A DNA stretch of 64,000 bases from Blautia glucerasea. GTDB lineage: Bacteria; Bacillota; Clostridia; Lachnospirales; Lachnospiraceae. Of this stretch, positions 17,111-26,354 are shown piece after piece. Both the position numbers and the translations under genes were made by a program. How positions within the stretch are numbered: the first letter of the stretch is position 1; every line of letters starts with the position of its first letter. Under the pieces are notes generated by a model. It did not search any database. It was not told where the DNA came from and saw only the letters and a list, made by a program, of their open reading frames with translations. Location of the stretch: NCBI RefSeq assembly GCF_020537505.1, contig NZ_JAJBMO010000008.1:107501-171500 (forward strand), in the 5' to 3' direction.

Positions 17111-17843
17111 TTTTATATCCTCTTGGTGTTACCATTTTTCCGTTTATATTTCGGGTCTGGGAATTTCCAATAAATACAGTAGTAAACATATCCACCTGGG
17201 TATCCTTTAGTTCTCCCAAGGTCATAACCTGAGCCTTCTCTCCTTCGCGGTTAATGTTCTGAACCGTACCGCACACGGTCTCCGGAGATTTATGCTGAAG
17301 CATAAGCTCGCAGGCTTTTTTCAGATAATCGTGTCTCTTATGGCTGGAAGGATTGTAAAGAACGATCACAAAATCTGCTTCAGAGGCCAGAAAAAGCCGT
17401 TTTTCAATTTTTTCCCAAGGGGTAAGCAGATCGCTAAGGCTGATCAGACAAAAATCATGGATAAGAGGTGCTCCAAGAACTGCGGCGCCTCCAGTCGCTG
17501 CAGTCACACCGGCAACCACTTCCAGCTCCACATCCGGGTAATTTGCACCGATCTCATACATAAGCCCAGCCATTCCATAGACACCTGCATCTCCACTGCA
17601 GATCATGGAAACAGTCTGTCCCTTCATAGCCTCGTCAAAAGCCATGACGCAACGGTCTACTTCTTTTCTCATTGGGGTTGTGAGAAAAGCTTTCCCTGGA
17701 AAATGATCTTTTACAAGATCGATATAAACGGTATATCCAACAATTACTTCGCTTTTTTCAAGCGCTGCAGCGGCAGCTCCTGTCATTCCTTCGTAGGAAC
17801 CAGGACCGATTCCTACCACATAGATTTTCTTTTCTTTATTCAA
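17103..17843 (-). CDS. cbiH: Cobalt-precorrin-3B C17-methyltransferase
   Basis: CbiH methylates C17 and drives ring contraction. The 246-residue protein begins MNKEKKIYVVGIGPGSYEGM and contains the methyltransferase signature CSGDAGVYGMAGLM and the blocks EVVAGVTAATGGAAVLGAP and IVLYNPSSHKR. I choose the TTG at 17843, seven bases after GGAGG; it overlaps the cbiG stop by eight bases (TTGAATAA), so it is translationally coupled. An upstream ATG in the other gene's frame is less likely. Confidence 0.94.
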   Translation of the reverse strand: MNKEKKIYVVGIGPGSYEGMTGAAAAALEKSEVIVGYTVYIDLVKDHFPGKAFLTTPMRKEVDRCVMAFDEAMKGQTVSMICSGDAGVYGMAGLMYEIGANYPDVELEVVAGVTAATGGAAVLGAPLIHDFCLISLSDLLTPWEKIEKRLFLASEADFVIVLYNPSSHKRHDYLKKACELMLQHKSPETVCGTVQNINREGEKAQVMTLGELKDTQVDMFTTVFIGNSQTRNINGKMVTPRGYKNV

Positions 17844-19101
17844 AATGCATCCTCCATTCTCCAAGGGCAAGGGCTGTTGTCACACCCTCTGCACCATGTT
17901 TTCTCTGTATAAAATAAGTGCCAGTATCTTTATGGCTGGTATCTGCTTTTTGGCTTTCTCTTTCATCATGTCTGACTTCTGCCAGCATATCTGTTTTAAA
18001 ACCCACTTTTTTTGCCAAAAAACTCTCTATGGCTTTCACTGCGCTCCGCTCACACACATTATCTACCCCCACAGTCTTACTCACAAAGGAAGACGGGGTA
18101 AAGTCTCCTTCCACAGCCAAAAGTTCTTTGCTGGAAAAAGTAATAAAGGGAACGCCCAGCTTTTCTGCCAGAGCCAGAAGCCCTGGTTCTTCTTTTTTCA
18201 CATCAATGCTTGCAAGTGCGGCAATGGCCTCTTTGTAAACGTCATTTTCCTCCAGGCAGCCAAATGCTGCTTTTTCCACGGCTGATAATTCTTTATTTTT
18301 CCGGCAGCCCATTCCAAGTACCACGGATGGCGGAACTACATGGGTAGTTGAAGAAAATGGATGACAACTTTTATGTATGGTTACTGCGATTCCTACTGCC
18401 GGGAGCGGTCCGCCATCCACAGTCTCAAACCGCATTCCTGAGAACGATGTTTTATCTGTTTCTTCAAACAATAAATGTCTTTCATCATTTGCCTTCTGGC
18501 CTGACATTTTTACATAATCTGATTCAGGGTACTGTTTTTTTCTACACCAGATCATTCCCTTTGGCAATTCGCCCTCCCAGGGAAATTCACTATAAAAACC
18601 GACCTTCTCTCCTGCCAGCAGCGCAGCAGAAACCTCTTTTGCCTCTTTCATCCGGAAAATCTGGCAGTTATTTTTCTTCGCAAACACATCCACAGCAAAT
18701 TTTCCCTCAAGATCTGTGGCTGTTGTGACTACAGGGATCGCATGCAAAATATCTGCTGCCCTATGAGCAAGCTCATTGGCTCCGCCAAGATGTCCTGACA
18801 GCAGGGAAATCACAAACGTTCCACATTCATCCACCACCAGCACAGCCGGATCTTTCTTTTTATTCTGTACATAGGGGGCAATGCTGCGCACAGCAATTCC
18901 AGCAGCTCCAATAAAAATAATACTGTCTGCAGTCTCAAACTGACTGCCAGTCCATTCTACACAGCTTCCCTTTATGGAGCCTGGAATGTATTTACTCTTT
19001 GTAGAAAGAGAAACTGCATGTCCTTCTTTTTCCAGTCCCGTTTTCAATTTTTCACCAGTCTGCTGCCCTGTGAGGGTGTAGCATATCATGGAAATTTTCA
19101 T
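17836..19101 (-). CDS. cbiG: Cobalt-precorrin-5A hydrolase
   Basis: CbiG opens the delta-lactone and releases acetaldehyde from cobalt-precorrin-5A. The 421-residue protein has the N-terminal family block FIGAAGIAVRSIAPYVQNKK, then VVDECGTFVISLLSGHLGGAN, and the C-terminal CbiG domain beginning VVLGMGCRKNKELS. It lies 28 bases after cbiF and overlaps cbiH. A lysine-rich region at 195-215 and a charged tail at 375-400 look flexible. Confidence 0.95.
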   Translation of the reverse strand: MKISMICYTLTGQQTGEKLKTGLEKEGHAVSLSTKSKYIPGSIKGSCVEWTGSQFETADSIIFIGAAGIAVRSIAPYVQNKKKDPAVLVVDECGTFVISLLSGHLGGANELAHRAADILHAIPVVTTATDLEGKFAVDVFAKKNNCQIFRMKEAKEVSAALLAGEKVGFYSEFPWEGELPKGMIWCRKKQYPESDYVKMSGQKANDERHLLFEETDKTSFSGMRFETVDGGPLPAVGIAVTIHKSCHPFSSTTHVVPPSVVLGMGCRKNKELSAVEKAAFGCLEENDVYKEAIAALASIDVKKEEPGLLALAEKLGVPFITFSSKELLAVEGDFTPSSFVSKTVGVDNVCERSAVKAIESFLAKKVGFKTDMLAEVRHDERESQKADTSHKDTGTYFIQRKHGAEGVTTALALGEWRMHFE

Positions 19102-19128
19102 TGAATTCCCCTTCCATCCAGATGAATC

Positions 19129-19887
19129 TTATTTCGTTGCCTCGCGGAATTCTGTGGTAAATCCAGGATCGTACAATTTGGAACGGTCATAATGAGCGGC
19201 ATTTACACAATCTCCAATGATCATAAGTGCCGTCTTTGTAATATTGTTCTCCTTCGCAGTCTGTGCCAGAGTTCCCACTGTGCACACAAATTTTTTCTCA
19301 TCCTCCCAGGTAGCCTTGTACACAATAGCGGCCGGAGTATCTGCAGTATAACCGCCCTCGATCAGCCTTCTGCTCAGCTCTTCCAGCATTCCTGTGCTGA
19401 GAAACACAACCATAGTTGCCTGATGTGCAGCAAAGGACTGAATGCTTTCCTTTGGCGGAACCGGAGTTCTGCCTTCCATACGGGTGATGATCACACTCTG
19501 GGAAATATCCGGCAAAGTGTATTCCAGATTTAAAGCACTTGCTGCGCCACAGAATGCACTGACACCGGGACAGTAATCATAGGCAATGCCTTTCTGATCC
19601 AGCACATCCATCTGCTCACGGATAGCTCCGTAAATACAGGGATCACCTGTGTGCAGTCTGACAGTTGTCTTGCCTGTTGCCTCTGCTTTTTCCATAACGG
19701 AAAGTACCTCTTCCAGTGTCATTTTCGCACTGTTATAGATGGTGCAGATGTCCTTGGTGTACTCCAGAAGTTTAGGGTTTACAAGAGATCCTGCATAGAT
19801 AACTACGTCTGCCTCTTCCAGATATTTTTTCCCTCTAACTGTGATCAGATCCGGTGCTCCGGAGCCTGCTCCTACAAAATGAATCAT
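19129..19887 (-). CDS. cbiF: Cobalt-precorrin-4 C11-methyltransferase
   Basis: CbiF methylates C11. The 252-residue protein opens MIHFVGAGSGAPDLITVRG, the canonical family N-terminus, and has RLHTGDPCIYGAIREQ and CPGVSAFCGAASALN in the SAM pocket. It lies 21 bases after cbiL. Confidence 0.96.
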   Translation of the reverse strand: MIHFVGAGSGAPDLITVRGKKYLEEADVVIYAGSLVNPKLLEYTKDICTIYNSAKMTLEEVLSVMEKAEATGKTTVRLHTGDPCIYGAIREQMDVLDQKGIAYDYCPGVSAFCGAASALNLEYTLPDISQSVIITRMEGRTPVPPKESIQSFAAHQATMVVFLSTGMLEELSRRLIEGGYTADTPAAIVYKATWEDEKKFVCTVGTLAQTAKENNITKTALMIIGDCVNAAHYDRSKLYDPGFTTEFREATK

Positions 19888-19908
19888 GGTGTTCTCTCCT
19901 TTTTCTCT

Positions 19909-20592
19909 TTATTTTTCTTTCACAATAATCAATGAATAATATCCTGCATCATCTGGAATTTCTTCCACACTTCTGTAAATTTTTTCATTGGGCATTCCGC
20001 AGTTTTCAATCATCTCCGCCTTATTCCCAGTCGCCTTGATCTGTGCCTTTACCTCCTGCATTTTTTTGCCCGCCTTCATCAGAACCTTCGTTCCCGGAAG
20101 CTTCAACGCTTCTTCCACCTGATAGGATGCCGGAATCACATGAAGCTGCTGGTATTTTTCTACCAGTCCCTCATTGAATCTGGCACTGACTGCGCAAAAA
20201 GAGGTAATACCGCTGACAATTTCTGTGTCATATCCTAACTGTTCCACCCGTTTATGCACATAAATATAGGTGGAATATACCGTCGGATCTCCCAATGTAA
20301 GGAACACTACGTTTTTCCCCTTTTCAAGCCAATCTGCAATTATTTTTGCCCCTTCGTCATGAACCCGCTTCAGCTCTTCTTTTTCTTTGATCATGGGCAT
20401 TGGCAGGGAAATCATCTGCTTGCTGTCAATTTCCGGATAAGCCCCTTTCATAATCTTGTAAGCAACAGATTCTTTTGGGTTCTCTCCTGGAAAAGCCAGT
20501 ATATCTGCTTCCTTTGTAAGTCTTAAAGCTTTTAAAGTAATCAGCTCCGGATCTCCCGGGCCAACTCCTACACCGTATAACTTTCCTGTCAT
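19909..20592 (-). CDS. cbiL: Cobalt-precorrin-2 C20-methyltransferase
   Basis: CbiL methylates C20 of cobalt-precorrin-2. The 227-residue form starting at the ATG at 20592 gives MTGKLYGVGVGPGDPELITL, the expected N-terminus, and VFLTLGDPTVYSTYIYVH is the nucleotide-binding signature. A longer upstream frame (to 20679) is basic and unrelated. The ribosome site (AAAGAGA) is weaker than those of its neighbours. A 132-base gap separates it from cbiD. Confidence 0.94.
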   Translation of the reverse strand: MTGKLYGVGVGPGDPELITLKALRLTKEADILAFPGENPKESVAYKIMKGAYPEIDSKQMISLPMPMIKEKEELKRVHDEGAKIIADWLEKGKNVVFLTLGDPTVYSTYIYVHKRVEQLGYDTEIVSGITSFCAVSARFNEGLVEKYQQLHVIPASYQVEEALKLPGTKVLMKAGKKMQEVKAQIKATGNKAEMIENCGMPNEKIYRSVEEIPDDAGYYSLIIVKEK

Positions 20593-20724
20593 ATGTCTCT
20601 CTTTCTGGAGCCTATTTTCACACCTGGATATGAACTCCGCTTTTATCTTTATTTTATTCCGCCTGCATAAACTAAACATAACTTTTTTTTTAAATGTCTT
20701 TACAGAATATTCCCTTTAATTCAT

Positions 20725-21900
20725 TTACTCTTGCGATTTAAGCATCTCATCCTGTTTCTGTATTTCCTGGATCAATTCCCCTGCATCCCTGGTTTTTCCC
20801 AGATATCCATACACGTTGTTAAAAACCACCGCGCCAAGCTTAATCTGTTCGTAAGAGCGGTGATCCAGATAAAACTGGATCTTCTCCATAATCGTTTCCA
20901 TTGCAGGCTCCAACAGACCTTTTTCATGCATAATATCAAGAGCCTCGTCTGTGGTATTGCAGTTCAGGATATCCCTGGCCGCATCACCATCTGCCCCCAC
21001 ACGAAGAGCATTGGCTGCAAGCACCTCCATACGGGCATCTGCACTATGGGAATGGGTGTTCATAATTCCAGCTGCTACCTTTACAAACTTGCCGATATGG
21101 GCTACGAACAGGATTCCTTTTACGCCCATATCCACAGCCATATCAATAGTTTCTCCCACATAATTGCTGCACTTGATATTTCGTTCAAAAGGTAAGGTCA
21201 TGTGCTCACGCAGATAATCTGCCCCGTAATTTCCAGGTGTCACAAGAAGATACTTCTCACCTTGGGTAAAATGCTGTTTCATTTCCACATGGATACTCTC
21301 CACAAGGGCTTTTTCACTCATAGGCTCCACGATTCCGGAAGTTCCAAGGATGGAGATTCCTCCTGTGATTCCCAGCCTGGGATTGAAGGTCTTCTTCCCG
21401 ATCTCTACGCCTTGTGGAACGGAGATCACAACCTTCAGACCCCCCTCATAATCATGGAAAACGGCGGCTTCCTCTGCTTCCCGAAGGATCATTGCGCGAG
21501 GCACCGGATTAATAGCAGCTTCCCCTACCTTCTGGGAAAGCCCTGGTCTTGTAACCCGGCCCACGCCGACTCCTCCATCTATCACAATTCCGGCAGTCTC
21601 CGTCTTTGACACTGTGGCATACACCAGAATGCCATTTGTGGTATCCGGATCGTCTCCAGCATCTTTTTTTACCGCACAGGTAACCTGATCCTCACTGATC
21701 TGGATATCATGCAGTTCCAGATCAAGAAGGATTCCCTTCGGCGTCATAAGAGGCACTGAAGTTATTTTTTCTCCGCCAAGGAGCATAAGGCAGGCACCTT
21801 TACAGGCAGCTGCTGCGCAGGAACCTGTGGTATAGCCAAAACGCATTTTCTTCTGTCCACGGATCACATAATACTCTTCCAAACCAGTCTTGTGTGCCAT
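20725..21900 (-). CDS. cbiD: Cobalt-precorrin-5B C1-methyltransferase
   Basis: CbiD methylates C1. The 391-residue protein has the N-terminal motif MRFGYTTGSCAAAACKGA, and IDGGVGVGRVTRPGL and HIGKFVKVAAGIMNTHS, all typical. I start at the ATG at 21900, which follows GGGAGG by eight bases; earlier codons lie inside the riboswitch terminator. It is first in the large corrin operon, under direct riboswitch control. Confidence 0.95.
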   Translation of the reverse strand: MAHKTGLEEYYVIRGQKKMRFGYTTGSCAAAACKGACLMLLGGEKITSVPLMTPKGILLDLELHDIQISEDQVTCAVKKDAGDDPDTTNGILVYATVSKTETAGIVIDGGVGVGRVTRPGLSQKVGEAAINPVPRAMILREAEEAAVFHDYEGGLKVVISVPQGVEIGKKTFNPRLGITGGISILGTSGIVEPMSEKALVESIHVEMKQHFTQGEKYLLVTPGNYGADYLREHMTLPFERNIKCSNYVGETIDMAVDMGVKGILFVAHIGKFVKVAAGIMNTHSHSADARMEVLAANALRVGADGDAARDILNCNTTDEALDIMHEKGLLEPAMETIMEKIQFYLDHRSYEQIKLGAVVFNNVYGYLGKTRDAGELIQEIQKQDEMLKSQE

Positions 21901-21917
21901 ATGCTTCGCCTCCCACA

Positions 21918-21953
21918 TAAAAAGAAGCTCTGTCATGACAACAAAGCTTCTTT
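21918..21953 (-). terminator. Riboswitch-controlled terminator ahead of cbiD
   Basis: On the minus strand AAAGAAGCTTTGT pairs with ACAGAGCTTCTTT (one wobble), followed by a T run at 21919-21923. The cbiD ribosome site begins right after it, so this hairpin acts as the off-state for the corrin operon. Confidence 0.85.
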
Positions 21954-21955
21954 CC

Positions 21956-22083
21956 TATCAGTCTTCTCCCGGTTGCCGCAGGAAATTCTGTCCTGAAAAA
22001 GCATCCAGTATCTGACTGTACAGTAACGGACTTGTGCAGGAATTTCACCTGACTTCCTGATAATGCTTTCCCCTGTTTTTATC
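21956..22083 (-). promoter_or_regulatory. Cobalamin riboswitch of the cbi operon
   Basis: The minus strand reads GGGGAAAGCATTATCAGG, then GGAAGTCAGGTGAAATTCC, a CCGTTACTGTA in place of the usual CCACTG core, and AGTCAGATACTGG. The order is that of a cobalamin aptamer with short peripheral arms. It begins at the predicted transcription start and is followed by a terminator (21918-21953). The divergence from the aptamer at 3800-3978 suggests a different subclass or affinity. Confidence 0.78.
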
Positions 22084-22089
22084 CGTTAC

Positions 22090-22118
22090 ATTATATAATT
22101 TTGCCGTTTAAAAGTCAA
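22090..22118 (-). promoter_or_regulatory. Promoter of the cbi operon
   Basis: TTGACT (22113-22118) and TATAAT (22090-22095) are spaced by 17 bases, immediately upstream of the riboswitch. It is one of the strongest-looking promoters in the window. Confidence 0.85.
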
Positions 22119-22143
22119 TAAAGGGGGACGGCTTTCTTGACTT

Positions 22144-23484
22144 TTATACCACTTTATGCTCCATCCATTTCCCACTTTTAAGCCGCAGGCTGAAAATAAT
22201 AGCGCGGACAGTCCAGTCGGTGAACATTCCGATCCAGACGGCCATTGGTCCCATACCACAGACACGGATCAGATAAACGCACAGGCAGAAACGAAACACC
22301 CACATGGTGGTGCAGGAAGTGATCATGGAGAATTTCACATCCCCAGCAGCGCGCATGCCATAGGCTGGAATAAAGGCGAACATCCAGACGACAGGCTTCA
22401 CAATGGTAATCCAGAACATCATATCCAGACACATGCTGGCACTTTCAGCTTCCATCCCGCCGATCATGGTGATCGGTCTTGCAAGGACATACACCACTGC
22501 ACAGCAGGCAATCAGAAAAACCTCAGAAAAGATCATAAGCTTCTTCATATAATAAACGGCCTCGTCTTTTCTTCCCGCTCCAAGGCTCTGTCCAACCACC
22601 GTCATAAGTCCGATTCCTACCCCGATGACAGCTGTTCCATTTAACATTTCCAGCATATTAGTCATAGCCTGGGCTGCAATTGCGGTAGTTCCAAGTGTAG
22701 AAACGGTAGACTGGATTGCCAGTTTGCCAAGCTGGAACATGCTGTTCTCTACTCCTGAGGGAATACCAAGTGCCAGGATCCTCTTTATCATTTTTCCATC
22801 CGGGCGTATTTTCAGATAATCGCGGACTACAATTGGCTGTCTGTCTTTTCGCAGCTGATACAGCACTACTACTGCACAGAAAATTCTGGAGACCAGTGTA
22901 GAAATTGCAGCTCCGGCAACTCCCATATGAAATACCCAGATCAGAATTCCATTTCCTACAATGTTCATCACATTGGAAATAATAGAGATCACCATTGGTC
23001 CTCTGGTATTCTCCTGGGCGCGGAAAATGGAGGCTCCGGCATCGTAAAGCGCAATAAACGGATAAGACAGCACAGTATAAAAGAAATATACCATGGAATT
23101 ATCCATTACATCTGCGTCCACGTTTCCGAAAATAAAGCTAAGCAGCGGTGCACGAAATACAAGTCCGGCCACAACGATAAAAACAGAAATGGCGGTTATA
23201 ATAAAAAGGGCTTGCCTGGCGGATTTGTTTGCCATCTCGTGATTCTTCTGCCCCAGATACTGGGTACAGATAATAGTGCCTCCTGCTGCCAATGCTGAAA
23301 AGGCCTGAATGATCAGCACATTGATGGAGTCCACAAGGGAGACTGCGGAAATGGCGGCAGAGCCTACATTGCTGACCATCATGGTATCCACCGTACCCAT
23401 CAATGCGTTTAAAAGCTGCTCCATAATGATGGGCACAAGAAGCGCCCGGAGCATTTTGTTTGTAAAAAGATGTTGTTGTTCCAT
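22144..23484 (-). CDS. MATE family efflux transporter
   Basis: A 446-residue multidrug/toxin extrusion type carrier with about 12 hydrophobic segments. It opens LLVPIIMEQLLNALMGTVDTM, and the duplicated MATE halves begin near residues 10 and 235 (LALGIPSGVENSMFQLGKLA). It should exchange cations (Na+ or H+) for organic substrates, which cannot be predicted. AGAGGAAA precedes the ATG. The gene ends 26 bases from the cbi promoter and is not part of that operon. Confidence 0.9.
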   Translation of the reverse strand: MEQQHLFTNKMLRALLVPIIMEQLLNALMGTVDTMMVSNVGSAAISAVSLVDSINVLIIQAFSALAAGGTIICTQYLGQKNHEMANKSARQALFIITAISVFIVVAGLVFRAPLLSFIFGNVDADVMDNSMVYFFYTVLSYPFIALYDAGASIFRAQENTRGPMVISIISNVMNIVGNGILIWVFHMGVAGAAISTLVSRIFCAVVVLYQLRKDRQPIVVRDYLKIRPDGKMIKRILALGIPSGVENSMFQLGKLAIQSTVSTLGTTAIAAQAMTNMLEMLNGTAVIGVGIGLMTVVGQSLGAGRKDEAVYYMKKLMIFSEVFLIACCAVVYVLARPITMIGGMEAESASMCLDMMFWITIVKPVVWMFAFIPAYGMRAAGDVKFSMITSCTTMWVFRFCLCVYLIRVCGMGPMAVWIGMFTDWTVRAIIFSLRLKSGKWMEHKVV

Positions 23485-23656
23485 ATGTTTCCTCTTTTTC
23501 CCTAAATATAAAATACATATTCCTCATAAAAACGGAGCAACTACTTCCATGGGGATATTTTCTGTGCTATTATACACCTTGAGTAAAAAAATTGCAGTAT
23601 TTAATTACACACAATCCTTATTTTTCAGCATACATATCACTTTCAGGAGGATTACT

Positions 23657-24619
23657 TTGGACCGAATTCTTACATACACTATACAACCAGAACAGGAAGG
23701 GATGCAGCTTCTTGATTTTCTCCGAAGCAAGGGCTTTTCCAGGGGAATTCTGTCTTCCATGAAGCCGTACAAAAGTGCAATCCAGCTAAATGGGGAGCGT
23801 GGCTTCGGAAAATCGGTTCTTAGAACCGGAGATTTCCTTCGCATTCATATCCCAGAGACAGACAGCAGCGAAAATATTCTTCCTGTAAAAATGGACCTTT
23901 CCATTCTTTATGAGGATGAAGACATTCTGGTGATCAATAAAGAGGCGGACATGCCAGTTCATCCTTCCATTGGAAATTATGATAATACCCTGGCAAATGG
24001 AATTGCCTGGTATTTTAAAGAAAAAGGACAAGCTTTCGTCTACCGCTGCATCAACCGCCTGGACCGTGATACCACAGGAGCACTGATTTTGGCGAAAAAT
24101 CCCTACAGCGCGGCAGTCCTCTCCGCCCAGATGAAGCAGCGCCAGATCCGGCGGACTTACCTGGCAATTGTGCAGGGGATCACGCCAGAGTTTGGAACCA
24201 TTGATGCGCCTATTGGACGGGCGGAGGATTCTACCATTGAGCGGCAGGTTGATTTCACAAATGGGGAACGTGCAGTCACCCATTATGAGCGGTTAGATGC
24301 CTATGGTTCTTATGATGGTCATACCTTTTCCCGGTTATCCGCACACGACATCCAGAAAGCTTCCGCCGTCACGTTCATCACCTACTCCCTCATGGAACTT
24401 CATCTGGAAACCGGACGCACCCATCAGATCCGTGTGCATATGAAACACATTGGGCATCCGCTGCCTGGAGACTTTCTATACAATCCGGATTACCGGATCA
24501 TCCATAGACAGCCTTTGCACTCTTTCCAGCTGGAATTTGCCCACCCGGTCACAGGAGAAAATATTTGTATTACCGCCCCCGTTCCCAGGGATTTTGCAAA
24601 TGCATTTCATCATCTCTAA
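23657..24619 (+). CDS. RluD-type pseudouridine synthase
   Basis: A 320-residue RNA pseudouridine synthase of the RluA/RluD family. Residues 10-70 form an S4-like domain. The catalytic aspartate (D136) lies in CINRLDRDTTGALI, and the family block LETGRTHQIRVHMKHIGHP is near residue 260. I use the TTG at 23657, which follows AGGAGG by six bases; the upstream reading frame has no family match. An insertion at about 212-236 lengthens one strand pair. The target RNA is not predictable. A strong terminator follows. Confidence 0.88.
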   Translation: MDRILTYTIQPEQEGMQLLDFLRSKGFSRGILSSMKPYKSAIQLNGERGFGKSVLRTGDFLRIHIPETDSSENILPVKMDLSILYEDEDILVINKEADMPVHPSIGNYDNTLANGIAWYFKEKGQAFVYRCINRLDRDTTGALILAKNPYSAAVLSAQMKQRQIRRTYLAIVQGITPEFGTIDAPIGRAEDSTIERQVDFTNGERAVTHYERLDAYGSYDGHTFSRLSAHDIQKASAVTFITYSLMELHLETGRTHQIRVHMKHIGHPLPGDFLYNPDYRIIHRQPLHSFQLEFAHPVTGENICITAPVPRDFANAFHHL

Positions 24620-24649
24620 TATAAGAAACAAGCTTTGGTAAACTCAAAA

Positions 24650-24693
24650 CAGGTCAGGACCTTGCACCCGCAAGGTTCTGACCTGCATTTTTT
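24650..24693 (+). terminator. Terminator after the pseudouridine synthase gene
   Basis: A 16-pair stem with one mismatch (CAGGTCAG arm at 24650, CTGACCTG arm ending 24685) is followed by CATTTTTT. The minus strand also ends in TTTT, so it may serve coaX as well. Confidence 0.88.
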
Positions 24694-24709
24694 ATCCCCT
24701 ATATAAAAC

Positions 24710-25483
24710 TTAAGCATCCTTTCGGTTCTTCTCATAAATAACCAGCAGTCCCTTTAAGAGAAGATCCTCATCCAGAATGATCTCTCTTTTACAATGAGGA
24801 ACCACTTTTCGTGCCAGGCCGCCAGTAGCGACCACCGTGATCTTCTGGCCAAGTTCCTCCTCAATCCGGTCGATGCTGCCATCAAGAGCTGCTGCATTGC
24901 TGTAGATCACACCACTCTTCATACACTCGATGGTATTTTTCCCAATGATACGCTTTGGTGCATCGATGCTGATACCGCTAAGCTGGGATGCGTGAGCTGT
25001 GAGGGCATCCAGGGACACTCCCATTCCGGGAAAAATCATGCCTCCCACATAATGCTTTTTCTCATCCACAACGCTTATAGTAGTTGCAGTTCCCATGTCA
25101 ATCAGAGCCAAAGGCACCGGATACTCTGCGATTCCCGCCACTGCATTTGCCACCTGGTCAGCACCCAGCTGTCCAGGATTGTCCATCATAATGTTCAGTC
25201 CGGTCTTTACACCAGGTCCCAGAACCATAGACTCTTTTTTCAGGACCTTCTCTGCTGCAAGCTTCACTGCATTGGTGATCTGGGGTACTACGGAAGAAAT
25301 GATACAGCCATCGATTTCTGTTCGCTTCACATGGTAAATGTCCACAACTGTTTTCAGGTCAACTGCATATTCCAGTTCTGTTTTGGTACGGACAGTGGAA
25401 AGTCTCTCGATGAAATACGTTTTTTCCCGGTCGATACATCCCACTACAATGTTAGTATTTCCAATATCAATTGCTAAAATCAT
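24710..25483 (-). CDS. coaX: Type III pantothenate kinase
   Basis: CoaX phosphorylates pantothenate, the first step to coenzyme A. The 257-residue protein opens MILAIDIGNTNIVVG with the ASKHA phosphate-1 motif, and has PGQLGADQVANAVAG and ALIDMGTATTISVVD as phosphate-2 and adenosine elements. The ATG at 25483 has GGAGG six bases upstream; extended upstream reading is unrelated. It is followed on the same strand, moving upstream, by an ECF transporter component and coaBC, giving a pantothenate-to-CoA module. Confidence 0.95.
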   Translation of the reverse strand: MILAIDIGNTNIVVGCIDREKTYFIERLSTVRTKTELEYAVDLKTVVDIYHVKRTEIDGCIISSVVPQITNAVKLAAEKVLKKESMVLGPGVKTGLNIMMDNPGQLGADQVANAVAGIAEYPVPLALIDMGTATTISVVDEKKHYVGGMIFPGMGVSLDALTAHASQLSGISIDAPKRIIGKNTIECMKSGVIYSNAAALDGSIDRIEEELGQKITVVATGGLARKVVPHCKREIILDEDLLLKGLLVIYEKNRKDA

Positions 25484-25616
25484 ATTTTTCCTCCATAGCT
25501 TTCTATCATCTGTCAAACACCCCAGCCCCGTAAGCATTGCCGTTCACAGCAACACTCTCCCCAGAATGTTATCTGTAAACAGATACTTACAAAAGCCGGT
25601 TTATATTCAGGTTCTC

Positions 25617-26267
25617 TTAAACCTCTGCTGCCTTAACCACTTTCTCTGCGTTCTTCTCTGCTCCCGGAAGAAGTCTTGCCTTATAAAGGGCTGCGCCTAC
25701 CGCACCTGTAATAACCGTTGCGGAAAGCATTTCACACACTGCGTTGACTCCTACGAATGTACAGATAAACAGGATCACATTTTTTCCGCCCATCAGTCCC
25801 TGTACATACTCGGTATTTCCAAAAAGACCAACTAACAGGGTCATGAAGAACAGCGTATTTAAAAATGCGGAGCAAAAGCCTGTTACAGCGCAGGAAAGAT
25901 AAATATTTCTGGATTTCTTGCGGATTCCCTGGAAAATATAGCCAAGAAGAAGTCCGTCAACCAGTCTTGGGATAAATCTCTGAATAAATGCAAAAAGTGG
26001 ATTGATTCCGAATAAAGTAGCACCCATAATGCTGGTACCGCCAATACCGATACACTGACCGAAGCTGGTAAGTCCGAATACAGCTCCTGCAACGGCTCCG
26101 CCTACAGGTCCCATTGTGATCGCACTGATGGCAACTGGAATAATATTAAAGGTGATGGCAAGAGGCCCGATGTTCAGGTAGCCAAGAGGTGTGTAAGCCA
26201 TCAGAAGCAGAATTGCGATCATCAGGCCAAGTAACGTGATTTGAGATGTTGTAAATTTTTTGTTCAT
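25617..26267 (-). CDS. ECF transporter S component, probably pantothenate (PanT-like)
   Basis: A 216-residue membrane protein with six hydrophobic segments, opening LGLMIAILLLMAYTPLGYLNIGPL. This matches S components of energy-coupling-factor vitamin transporters. Its position between coaX and coaBC suggests pantothenate as ligand. The shared energizing module (EcfA1, EcfA2 and EcfT) is not in this window. The ATG at 26267 follows AAGGAGG. Confidence 0.78.
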   Translation of the reverse strand: MNKKFTTSQITLLGLMIAILLLMAYTPLGYLNIGPLAITFNIIPVAISAITMGPVGGAVAGAVFGLTSFGQCIGIGGTSIMGATLFGINPLFAFIQRFIPRLVDGLLLGYIFQGIRKKSRNIYLSCAVTGFCSAFLNTLFFMTLLVGLFGNTEYVQGLMGGKNVILFICTFVGVNAVCEMLSATVITGAVGAALYKARLLPGAEKNAEKVVKAAEV

Positions 26268-26354
26268 ATTGTCCTCCTTGTTATCGTTCCCTATATTAGA
26301 GCCTTTATATGCCCAGGGATACAATACGGTATGGAACAGCGGGCATGATCATTT

